Source: a virus
Reading direction: 5' to 3' (one strand)
Length of the DNA stretch: 34,431 nucleotides
Virus record (IMG/VR): IMGVR_UViG_3300042294_001138
Span: 1-34,431 of that record
Of this stretch, positions 15,454-21,277 are shown in pieces. A program made the translations under genes and the position numbers. How positions within the stretch are numbered: the first letter of the stretch is position 1; each line of letters begins with the position of its first letter. The notes below the pieces were generated by a model. The model was given only the letters and a program-made list of their open reading frames with translations. It was not told the origin of the DNA and made no database searches.

Positions 15454-15719
15454 TCCATGTATTACGACCCTCATGTTTCGCTTGCGGTAAGGTTCACGGA
15501 CACGCCAGGCTGGTTCGTTTGCCGAATGGCCGAACGGTCGGAAACTACTCGGATGAATATCGCGTGTACTGCGAGGCCAAATGGGTGTTTAGAAAGTACC
15601 GATCCAAGCGTACCCGACAGCTGTACCTACAAGAAGTGGCAAAGATGCGTGGCCAAGCTGGCTATGACAAGCTCTACAACGCCATGTTAGACGTGTGGAA
15701 ACTGGAGAAACAAAAGTGA
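15369..15719 (+). CDS. Cysteine/histidine-containing basic protein (up to 116 aa)
   Basis: The core from about residue 33 has CFACGKVHGHARLVRL, then YCEAKWVFRKYRSKR and helical KLYNAMLDVWKLEK. Cys/His spacing (CxxC...H...C) suggests one bound zinc. The start is uncertain: the ATG at 15369 forces an 85-base overlap with the upstream zinc-ribbon gene, and a GTG at 15417 is an alternative. The first 30 residues may therefore not be translated. The stop overlaps the next gene (GTGA). The function is unknown. Confidence 0.65.
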   Translation: MANQRKQKTEAVDVQGVLREKTATGEQVIHVLRPSCFACGKVHGHARLVRLPNGRTVGNYSDEYRVYCEAKWVFRKYRSKRTRQLYLQEVAKMRGQAGYDKLYNAMLDVWKLEKQK

Positions 15720-15904
15720 TTTGTGCAAGTACAGAATGTGATAGCGGTGATATTAAAGTGATTGATTCTAGGCCACATGAAAGCAAGAACTGGGTCAGGA
15801 GACGCAGAAAATGTATGGTCTGCGGCATGAGGTGGAATACCATTGAATTGGGGGAATTTGAGCTGGATGACAACTGGACTGATGGGAATGGAATCGAAGA
15901 TTAA
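15716..15904 (+). CDS. Stand-alone NrdR-type zinc ribbon protein (62 aa)
   Basis: A GTG at 15716 has GGAG eight bases upstream and overlaps the previous stop. Residues 1-45 follow the NrdR zinc-ribbon pattern closely: a first cysteine pair (C3, C8), DIKVIDSRP, VRRRRKCMVCGMRW and TIEL. NrdR is the bacterial repressor of ribonucleotide reductase genes; its ATP-cone domain, which would follow, is absent here. The remaining tail is acidic (about 46-62). It could bind NrdR boxes, interfere with host NrdR, or be a repurposed DNA-binding ribbon. The resemblance is clear, the role is inference. Confidence 0.8.
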   Translation: MICASTECDSGDIKVIDSRPHESKNWVRRRRKCMVCGMRWNTIELGEFELDDNWTDGNGIED

Positions 15905-16646
15905 GTATTGCATTTCGTCAAGCTATGGCAATGACAGTATTGCTTTGATCCAGCTTGCTTACGAGCTAAAGCTAGAGGATGTAACTGTGGCCTACTGTGA
16001 TACTGGTTGGGCATCAAGCGAATGGCCAGCTCGCGTAGCAATGGCTGAGGAATGGGTTAAATCACTTGGATTTAATACCCACAGGATTGTCCCAAATGTA
16101 CAGTTTGAGGAGCTGATGAAGTTTAAAAAGGGATTCCCAAATCAGCGCTATCAATGGTGTAGTGCAATGCTAAAGATTATTCCATTTCTTAACTGGCTTG
16201 ATGATGTAGATCAAGATTTAAAGACAACTGTAATGCTTGGCGTTAGACGTGCTGAGAGCCAGGAGCGCAAGAACACGCCAAATCGCATTGAAAAGAGCGA
16301 GAGACATGGCGGCCGAGATGTATGGTTTCCGTTGGCTAGCTTTACTGATGAGCAACGCAATGAGCTGTTAGGCCGAGCTGGCTTTGATGTGTTGCCGCAT
16401 CGATCAATGGAGTGTGCGCCATGTATCAATGCAAACCGTACTGATTTAAGATTATTGAAAGAGGTAGATATCGCTAAGGTTGAGGCCCTTGAAAGTGCTG
16501 TTGGCAAGACTATGTTTAGGCCAAAGCGACACGCTGGCGCAATGGGAATCAGGCAAGTCATTCAATGGGCTAATGCTGAAAGAGGTCAATACGATGCAAG
16601 GCAAAGTAGTTTATTTAACTGTGATTCTGGGATGTGTGGATCGTGA
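15888..16646 (+). CDS. PAPS-reductase-like PP-loop protein (252 aa)
   Basis: I chose the ATG at 15888 (MESKIKYCISSSYGNDSIAL); an in-frame ATG at 15882 is equally possible. SSSYGNDS is a variant of the SxGxDS PP-loop that binds ATP-type nucleotides in the PAPS reductase/adenine alpha hydrolase superfamily. VTVAYCDTGW and MLGVRRAESQ are also typical. CAPCINAN (about residue 182) and the end CDSGMCG add cysteine pairs that could bind metal or an iron-sulphur cluster. Such proteins are frequent in phage early regions, with unproven roles in sulphur transfer or nucleic-acid modification. No partner modification gene is obvious. Confidence 0.85.
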   Translation: MESKIKYCISSSYGNDSIALIQLAYELKLEDVTVAYCDTGWASSEWPARVAMAEEWVKSLGFNTHRIVPNVQFEELMKFKKGFPNQRYQWCSAMLKIIPFLNWLDDVDQDLKTTVMLGVRRAESQERKNTPNRIEKSERHGGRDVWFPLASFTDEQRNELLGRAGFDVLPHRSMECAPCINANRTDLRLLKEVDIAKVEALESAVGKTMFRPKRHAGAMGIRQVIQWANAERGQYDARQSSLFNCDSGMCGS

Positions 16647-16867
16647 TAGTTTACAAACCGAATAGTTTTGGATTAGACTGTGGGCGCGGAGCCATAACCC
16701 AGCTCTCTGGAATGGAGCATCACCAGACCAGGATAAACGCTACTGAATCAGAGGGGATGACCAGCGAACAGCTCGGAACCAGCACTCTGAGGGCAATCAG
16801 TCCTAAGAAGAGCGATAAACGATGGATGCTCTCTTTAAAAGAGATATCTCGCTATATAAGCGGGTGA
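16643..16867 (+). CDS. Possible small protein (74 aa)
   Basis: A GTG at 16643 overlaps the preceding stop (GTGA) and the frame runs to TGA at 16865-16867. The product starts VIVYKPNSFGLDCGRG and ends KRWMLSLKEISRYISG. The ribosome site is weak and the composition is not distinctive. The frame fills the gap before the replication gene with the right strand and coupling, which is the main support. No family is recognised. Confidence 0.45.
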   Translation: MIVYKPNSFGLDCGRGAITQLSGMEHHQTRINATESEGMTSEQLGTSTLRAISPKKSDKRWMLSLKEISRYISG

Positions 16868-16877
16868 GGTTCTATTC

Positions 16878-17597
16878 ATGGAATTTATCATCCCTAAAAA
16901 ACCTAAAGTTAAGTTAAAGCCAAAGCCACCAGACCGAAGGCAAATAGCGGTGGTGCCATTACGAGCGATTATGGATAAGAGCCTGAGCCTGGGGGCGCTG
17001 AGAGTTCTGTGTATGGTTTGTGCCTATGCGAATCGAAGTGGCATCACATGGGTTGGGCAACAGAGACTGGCGCAAGACCTGAGTGTTAGTAGAAAGACGA
17101 TTACTAGCCAGATGACGCAACTCAGGACTAAGGGATACATTGACAGGCTACGCAAGGGCGCCAAAGAGAGCCACACATCCACCATGAGAATTGTTTATGA
17201 CAAAGATATCGCGTTGGAAGATGTGCTGGCGATGACGAGCGAAGATGACCGCAGTCCTAGGATGATTTTAGAAGAGGAGAGAAAGATGACCGAGAAAGCC
17301 ACTAAATCAACGCGTAAGCCACGAACGAAGGCAAGGGAATACCTAGATAGCCAAGAGGCAAATGAAAGCAATAGTAGAGCTGTATCAGCTTATAACAGCA
17401 AGTTTGAGAGTGTGTTGGTCTTATATAGGAAAATATATAAAGAAGAAAAGGTAATGAATGAGTTGGATATGAAGGCTATCGAGTTGGCAGAATCGATAGG
17501 TTTATCCAATCAGGAGTTCGCAACTGGCCTGGAGCTGTGGTTGAACGCCAGACCTGAGCGGCCAGACTCCATCATTGACTACGCAAGAGGGTTGTAA
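16878..17597 (+). CDS. Replication initiation-like protein with winged HTH (239 aa)
   Basis: After a lysine/proline-rich N-terminus (IPKKPKVKLKPKPP), residues about 30-100 form a winged helix: LGALRVLCMVCAYANRSG, WVGQQRLAQDLSVSRKTI, QMTQLRTKGYIDRL. This is the layout of phage replisome-organiser proteins (lambda O-like) that bind the origin and recruit helicase. A basic, disordered linker (about 130-165) and a helical C-terminal part (about 175-239) follow. The latter is a plausible contact for host helicase loader. The origin may be inside the gene or in the G/C-rich stretch just after it. Confidence 0.8.
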   Translation: MEFIIPKKPKVKLKPKPPDRRQIAVVPLRAIMDKSLSLGALRVLCMVCAYANRSGITWVGQQRLAQDLSVSRKTITSQMTQLRTKGYIDRLRKGAKESHTSTMRIVYDKDIALEDVLAMTSEDDRSPRMILEEERKMTEKATKSTRKPRTKAREYLDSQEANESNSRAVSAYNSKFESVLVLYRKIYKEEKVMNELDMKAIELAESIGLSNQEFATGLELWLNARPERPDSIIDYARGL

Positions 17598-17781
17598 CGG
17601 TATCAAACGGTGGTATGGAATAGGGCAAGTCGAGGGTGTGGTGCCAAAGCAGAAAGCACAATGCCCTCGGAGTTGGCTGGGATGGGTGGGAAAATGAGGC
17701 GGCATACCTTCCCCCCCACCCTTGCCACATGGGGCGGGGTGTATCACACAATTTTTCGCTGGTTTTTTAAAAGGAGCAAGC
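17598..17781 (+). other. Non-coding G/C-tract region with hairpin, possible origin or regulatory leader
   Basis: The 184-base gap holds an inverted repeat CGAGGG (17631-17636)/CCCTCG (17664-17669) with an inner GTGC/GCAC stem. It also holds a run of three GGG tracts (GGGATGGGTGGG, about 17679-17690), a seven-C tract (about 17711-17717) and GGGGCGGGG shortly after, then T-rich DNA and AAAGGAG before the next gene. Such strand-asymmetric tracts are unlike the rest of the window. Origin, G-quadruplex or terminator roles are all possible. Confidence 0.4.
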
Positions 17782-17952
17782 ATGGAAGAGCAAGAGAAGT
17801 TAAAACGAGAGTTGCATAGCTGTAGCCTGAGTCTCTTGAGACAAGGGTTTTCCCTACACTCGATTATTCACGCAATGATCGTAGAATCAGAACGGTTGTC
17901 GGATTCCGCTAACGTGGTTGACGCAATCGAAGACAGTAAATTTAAACCTTGA
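17782..17952 (+). CDS. Small helical protein (56 aa)
   Basis: The ATG at 17782 has a strong AAAGGAG site. The product is helical (MEEQEKLKRELHSCSLSLLRQG, then HSIIHAMIVESERL) with an acidic end. It is the first gene after the G/C-rich gap and so may begin a new transcript or follow regulated read-through. No motif is recognised. Confidence 0.65.
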   Translation: MEEQEKLKRELHSCSLSLLRQGFSLHSIIHAMIVESERLSDSANVVDAIEDSKFKP

Positions 17953-17965
17953 AGGATAGATAAAA

Positions 17966-18214
17966 ATGAAATATGAAATGAAAGAAGGCAGTTTTAGCTT
18001 ATTTGTAAATGATAAAAAGCGTGATGAGAAAGATGCAGATTGGTCTGGCACCATCAAGCTAGCCGATGGGGTGGAGTATTGGTTTAATGGCTATGCCAAA
18101 GTAACCAAGACTGGCCGTAACTACATCTCTGGCAAGATCGGCAAACCAAAGCAACAGGGTTTTACGCCACGGGGTAACGATGAAATGCCTCGCGATGGGG
18201 ATGTACCCTTCTGA
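17966..18214 (+). CDS. Small OB-fold/SSB-like protein with acidic C-terminal tip (82 aa)
   Basis: The body is beta-rich: GSFSLFVNDKKRDEKDADWSG, IKLADGVEYWFNGYAKV, YISGKIGK. This is a pattern seen in small phage and plasmid proteins of OB-like type. The last residues, PRDGDVPF, mimic the acidic tip of bacterial SSB (consensus DDDIPF), which recruits replication and repair proteins. Placed between the replication initiator and terminase small subunit, it likely coats single strands or diverts host SSB partners. The tip is seen directly, the fold is inferred. Confidence 0.7.
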   Translation: MKYEMKEGSFSLFVNDKKRDEKDADWSGTIKLADGVEYWFNGYAKVTKTGRNYISGKIGKPKQQGFTPRGNDEMPRDGDVPF

Positions 18215-18636
18215 TGCCTAAAGTCAAAGCACAGATATCGAGCCAGATTCCATCCCTACAGAACTGGGGTGGGATTCGCTCGATCCAGAAGAGGTTAGAG
18301 CGTAGTGCGACTATTGCAGAGAACCGTGAGGCGGTAGCCTACAGTCTGCTTTGCATGGCCAATACTAAGATTACTGACATTATGGAGTGGGATGAGGATG
18401 GCAAGATTCAAGTAAAAGCCAGTAAAGACATTCCAGAACACGCCCTACAAGCCATCAAGAGTATTAAAGTTAATAAGGATGGTAATTTAGAGTTAGAGCT
18501 GTACGATAAGGTTGGCGTATTGAGATTACTGGCTAAGGCTAGTGGACTTTTAGATAACCCAGAGGATTCTGATAAACCGTCTGTGATTGGAATCAACATT
18601 AAGGCCCCAGACGTAACCGATGTGGAGATACCATGA
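18214..18636 (+). CDS. terS: Terminase small subunit
   Basis: The 140-aa protein has a basic N-terminus, a helical region (LERSATIAENREAVAYSLLCMA), then KITDIMEWDEDGKIQVKASKDIP and KVNKDGNLELELYDKVGVLRLLAKASGLL. The last two blocks are the usual C-terminal signature of Terminase_2-type small subunits. It recognises phage DNA for packaging by the large subunit. The two subunits are unusually far apart here: terL begins at 21278, with six small rightward genes and a leftward pair between. Start and stop are coupled to both neighbours. Confidence 0.82.
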   Translation: MPKVKAQISSQIPSLQNWGGIRSIQKRLERSATIAENREAVAYSLLCMANTKITDIMEWDEDGKIQVKASKDIPEHALQAIKSIKVNKDGNLELELYDKVGVLRLLAKASGLLDNPEDSDKPSVIGINIKAPDVTDVEIP

Positions 18637-18830
18637 TTGAGCTATTAGTTGCATATCTGCTATACGAGGGTGGCGCTGGAGCGGAGTGGTGGCTACTGTT
18701 TGCCGTTTTGTTTGCTTTTAAAGTAAATCATATTTATAAAAATATGAAACGAGAGCAAGAAGAACAGTTGCTCATTAAAAAGATTATTAATGCCGAAGTT
18801 GTCAGCAAAGATATCTCTTCAAATCATTAA
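18633..18830 (+). CDS. Small membrane protein (65 aa)
   Basis: It is coupled to terS by ATGA overlap. Residues 2-32 contain hydrophobic segments (LLVAYLLYEGGAGAEWWLLFAVLFAF), probably a hairpin or one TM. A charged coil follows (NMKREQEEQLLIKKIINAE). Its 3' end overlaps the next membrane-protein frame by 41 bases. The function is unknown. Confidence 0.6.
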   Translation: MIELLVAYLLYEGGAGAEWWLLFAVLFAFKVNHIYKNMKREQEEQLLIKKIINAEVVSKDISSNH

Positions 18831-19029
18831 GTGGGCTGGTACCGCTCTTTGCCTGGTCGGCATAGCGCTGACCAGTTTTAATATTTATCCGCTCAATATC
18901 TTTCTATCTTTGGTTGGCTCTGGTCTTTGGACTGTGGCCGCAATACAACAGAAAGACGCGCCATTATTTTTGGTTGAGCTAGTAGCTGTGGTACTGTACT
19001 GCATGGGGGTAATGGCATGGATGGGATGA
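18790..19029 (+). CDS. Small multi-spanning membrane protein (79 aa)
   Basis: Three hydrophobic segments are visible: IIKWAGTALCLVGIALTSF (about 12-30), NIFLSLVGSGLWTVAAI (about 35-52) and LFLVELVAVVLYCMGVMAW (about 59-78). A short basic N-terminus precedes the first. The KW...TSFNIYPLNI...GSGLW...K pattern is shared by small phage membrane proteins I have seen annotated only as hypothetical. The stop overlaps the next ATG. It may act at the host membrane early in infection, but there is no direct evidence. Confidence 0.7.
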   Translation: MPKLSAKISLQIIKWAGTALCLVGIALTSFNIYPLNIFLSLVGSGLWTVAAIQQKDAPLFLVELVAVVLYCMGVMAWMG

Positions 19030-19208
19030 CACCAGTAGTAATTGTGGATTGTGGGGCTAGCTACCGCGATACTTGCGAGAAGTGCGGCAAGCCGCTAGAG
19101 ATTGACCAGGTTCATCAATGCTTTAATTACCTCGATGCTGTAAATGAATTTGAAGCCAGGTATAACGCTAGTAAAGGCCGCTCTGGAGTAGTCTGGGCTG
19201 GAGATTAG
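19026..19208 (+). CDS. Small CxxC-containing protein (60 aa)
   Basis: I chose the ATG at 19026 (MTPVVIVDCG) because it gives the ATGA overlap seen throughout this operon; an ATG at 19017 is also in frame. CEKCGKPL gives one CxxC pair, and additional cysteine/histidine (DCG, VHQCF) could complete a zinc site. The C-terminal part is helical, then glycine-rich. It is the last gene before an AT-rich non-coding stretch. Confidence 0.6.
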   Translation: MTPVVIVDCGASYRDTCEKCGKPLEIDQVHQCFNYLDAVNEFEARYNASKGRSGVVWAGD

Positions 19209-19221
19209 TTTTATTTTTATA

Positions 19222-19298
19222 TAACTTTTAAGTTGTAATAATGGATATTAAAGTAACTTTTAAGTAGCATTAACCCACTTAAAGTAACATTTATGAGC
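19222..19298. repeat. AT-rich direct and inverted repeats, possible operator/promoter
   Basis: TAACTTTTAAGT occurs at 19222-19233 and 19254-19265, 32 bp (about three turns) apart. An inverted, slightly shortened version begins at about 19278 (ACTTAAAGTAAC). The repeats lie in the 115-base gap upstream of the leader ORF and secreted-protein gene. A regulator-binding cluster or promoter is plausible; no clear -35/-10 pair was identified. Confidence 0.4.
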
Positions 19299-19323
19299 CA
19301 TTAAGTTCTAACGTGAGGAACAA

Positions 19324-19398
19324 ATGATAATTAAATCTGAGTTTTGGCATATCTTACAAAAGCACATTGCCCTTAGAAAGGGTAAAAATGTGCAATAA
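19324..19398 (+). CDS. Possible leader peptide (24 aa)
   Basis: The ATG at 19324 is preceded by GAGGA at ideal spacing, one of the better ribosome sites in the window. The frame encodes MIIKSEFWHILQKHIALRKG plus four residues and ends at 19398, overlapping the ATG of the secreted repeat protein (19388) by 11 bases. A short ORF with a strong site that ends just inside the next gene is typical of translational coupling or attenuation. It could be simple chance. Confidence 0.4.
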   Translation: MIIKSEFWHILQKHIALRKGKNVQ

Positions 19399-19687
19399 AT
19401 CCTACATTTTTTTATTCTTGCTAGGGTTTCATGTAACGGCTAGCGCCCAAACAAATATCTACAAGGGCGCGCTGAATCTACCAGCTGGCTACTCTGTACA
19501 GATCGGCAATACGGTTCTCTACTCGGATGCTTTAAATCTCCCTTTGGCCTACGAGCAGAAAATCGGCAGTACGTCTATTTACTCTGACGCTCTAAATCTA
19601 CCGTTAGGAGCTAAGGTACAGGCGGGGCCTGAGCCGTATTTGCCGCCCACTAAAACCAATTTCTATACGATCTATGACGAACGATGA
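19388..19687 (+). CDS. Secreted protein of three 20-residue repeats (99 aa)
   Basis: The ATG at 19388 has AAAGGG upstream; earlier in-frame starts are weak. Residues 1-20 are a signal peptide (KSYIFLFLLGFHVTASA) with predicted cleavage before Gln21. Residues about 24-80 are three near-identical 20-residue units, each with Y-(S/K)-(D/G)-ALNLP followed by a variable half and (Q/K)-(I/A)-G, aligned at residues 24, 44 and 64. A proline-rich, tyrosine-containing tail ends the protein. The beta-repeat form suggests binding to an envelope component. I recognise no family. Placement among early genes hints at an envelope-directed function in infected cells. Confidence 0.75.
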   Translation: MCNKSYIFLFLLGFHVTASAQTNIYKGALNLPAGYSVQIGNTVLYSDALNLPLAYEQKIGSTSIYSDALNLPLGAKVQAGPEPYLPPTKTNFYTIYDER

Positions 19688-19691
19688 ATGT

Positions 19692-19754
19692 ATGGTTTTT
19701 GCGTTAGTCGTAGTAACGCTTTGGACTTTAGCTCTCTGGCTATTGATAGATTAA
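19692..19754 (+). CDS. Possible 20-residue membrane peptide
   Basis: ATG to TAA encodes MVFALVVVTLWTLALWLLID, essentially one transmembrane segment, starting five bases after the secreted-protein stop. No clear ribosome site was found and two other short frames start nearby. It is listed because a purely hydrophobic peptide is unusual at random, but it could be chance. Confidence 0.25.
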   Translation: MVFALVVVTLWTLALWLLID

Positions 19755-19775
19755 GTCTTATATAAGATATAAGAG

Positions 19776-19840
19776 TGTGGGCTGTTTAGGGAAAGAAGCC
19801 AGCAAAACCTAAACCTGGCACGTGAAACCAGTTGCCCACA
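19776..19840. ncRNA. Predicted three-way-junction RNA structure
   Basis: Three nested/adjacent perfect stems fill the 65 bases. P1 is TGTGGGC (19776-19782) with GCCCACA (19834-19840). P2 is GTTTAGG (19784-19790) with CCTAAAC (19808-19814). P3 is CTGG (19815-19818) with CCAG (19828-19831). P2 and P3 abut with no linker; one base separates P1-P2 and two separate P3-P1. The element lies between convergent genes and has no U-run on either strand, so it is not a standard intrinsic terminator. It may be an RNA element, a 3'-end protector or a recombination site. Confidence 0.5.
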
Positions 19841-19846
19841 AATTGA

Positions 19847-20218
19847 TTATAGCTCTAATGGGTCGAACGATCCAAACTCTACAGCGATCATTTTGGCTCT
19901 GGCTCTGAACTTAGCATCGTGCCGCTCCCACCCAGCTTGACCAGTTTTATTAACTGGCTCAGCCCAGCGCGAGCAATGTATCATTTCATGGGCAATCGTG
20001 GCCACGCAAGTTAGATAGTGCGACAAACGCTTTCTTGAGATGGTAATTACGTGCGGAATCTCAGCGGCCTCATCATAGAGGTACGTACCCAATGCGTCAT
20101 TATCGTTATTTACGATAAAGCGGCACAGCTCCACGGGCGGCATATTCCATTTATTGAATGGGTGCAACTTGCAAAGCGTGATGTATGTATCCTCTAGGAA
20201 TGTAGCGTTTAATTTCAT
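19847..20218 (-). CDS. SprT-like zinc metallopeptidase (123 aa)
   Basis: The zincin motif HEMIH is at residues 77-81 (TIAHEMIHCSRW), and a later WERHDAKFRARA segment (His100) offers the third zinc ligand. The length and the C-terminal HDAKF region match SprT-like proteases, relatives of which degrade DNA-bound proteins. In phages the substrate is unknown; clearance of protein from DNA during replication is a reasonable hypothesis. It is coupled to the phosphoesterase upstream by ATGA, forming a two-gene leftward unit. Confidence 0.88.
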   Translation of the reverse strand: MKLNATFLEDTYITLCKLHPFNKWNMPPVELCRFIVNNDNDALGTYLYDEAAEIPHVITISRKRLSHYLTCVATIAHEMIHCSRWAEPVNKTGQAGWERHDAKFRARAKMIAVEFGSFDPLEL

Positions 20219-21198
20219 ACCCGATTAATACAACCTCTAAATTCAACCTCACCGTCTCCGCATACTTGTACCAACTCTGGCATCAGTAAACGACCCTCTT
20301 CAAAGGATAACAGAGCAAATCCAGAACGCCAGTTGCGGGGGTGGTCTTCCATGTACGCAAACTGAGTAGCGAGCGGATCAGCTAGGGTGCCAGTCTGTAC
20401 CCCATAACGCGTGCCGTTCATATCTGACCAAGGCTGTACGGCTAATACGTGGGTGTGGCCTGTAATCATATTGACCCCAGATTGGAGCGTGTTATTGTGG
20501 CCAGCAGTCCAACCACCCTTCCAGCGGTGCTTAATGCAAGTATCCTCATTAACCCAGTAGGAGTAACATGGTTTCCACATGGGGAAGTGGTCTTTTAGGC
20601 TAGTGCCTGGCAATCCTTCTAGGGCTGGAGCGTTATTAACGATGTACCCTTCCATCCGACTGTCATGGTTTCCCAGAGTCCAGATGAGTTCAGCGCCCTT
20701 AGCAACCTTTTCAATCTCGCCCATGAAATACTGGCAAGCCTCTAGTTCTTGCTTGACCGTAGGCAGTACGCTCCAATCCAGACGAGGGAACCTTGATACG
20801 CTAGCCCCATCGAACATATCGCCATTAGCCACAATAACCTGGGGTTTAAACTCTTTAATAAAAAACAACAAGGCTTTAAAAGCAGTTGTAAAGTTGTCTG
20901 GCCAGAAGTGGGCATCTGAGAATACGATTATTTTGCCCTTCTCCATCTCTCGGCCGCGTCTAACATGGCCATCGGTTTGATCTATTTTGGTTAATCTTTC
21001 TTTTTTGGGTCTTTCTTTTTTTGCATCTCGTTGAGAGTTGAATGTTTCTAGCTTGATTCCGTGCCTTGTTTCTATTGCGAGTCTGCGATTCATAACCGAT
21101 CTTGGACTCATTTTGTTGGCAATACCCATTAATTTGGGAGAGCCGTGTTTACTCCATTCCGCTATAAACTGCTCATCTGTAAGATAGTAGCCAGCCAT
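20215..21198 (-). CDS. Calcineurin-like metallophosphoesterase (327 aa)
   Basis: All core motifs are present: SDAHF (Asp95, His97), NGDMFDG (Asp127), GNHDSR (Asn177-His178) and GHTH (247-250). Residues 1-85 form a basic extra domain containing a short helix-turn-helix-like part (DEQFIAEWSKHGSPKLMGIA, then SPRSVMNRRLAIE). It could tether the enzyme to DNA. Family members are phosphodiesterases or phosphatases acting on nucleic acid or nucleotides. Together with SprT it suggests a DNA-processing pair. Confidence 0.9.
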   Translation of the reverse strand: MAGYYLTDEQFIAEWSKHGSPKLMGIANKMSPRSVMNRRLAIETRHGIKLETFNSQRDAKKERPKKERLTKIDQTDGHVRRGREMEKGKIIVFSDAHFWPDNFTTAFKALLFFIKEFKPQVIVANGDMFDGASVSRFPRLDWSVLPTVKQELEACQYFMGEIEKVAKGAELIWTLGNHDSRMEGYIVNNAPALEGLPGTSLKDHFPMWKPCYSYWVNEDTCIKHRWKGGWTAGHNNTLQSGVNMITGHTHVLAVQPWSDMNGTRYGVQTGTLADPLATQFAYMEDHPRNWRSGFALLSFEEGRLLMPELVQVCGDGEVEFRGCINRV

Positions 21199-21277
21199 AA
21201 AATACCTTTATGTTATAAAAAAGGGTATATCATTATTATTGTGCCGATATTACAATAACTTAGGAAAAAAGCAAGCC
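21199..21277. promoter_or_regulatory. Divergent intergenic region before terL
   Basis: The 79-base AT-rich gap separates the leftward phosphoesterase gene from the rightward terL. It must contain the start signals for both. AAAGG precedes the leftward ATG and TAGGAAAAAAG precedes terL. TATAAC on the minus strand is a possible -10, but no convincing -35 accompanies it. No hairpin terminator is seen. Confidence 0.35.

Noticed and set aside
19776-19840. tRNA gene
   Set aside because: Although one strand shows a 7-bp closing stem and a D-arm-like hairpin, there is no T-arm, no anticodon arm of correct size and no TTCGA-type loop.
20579-20980. 133-aa plus-strand frame opposite the phosphoesterase
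   Set aside because: It is antisense to a gene with all catalytic motifs in place and carries no recognisable domain.
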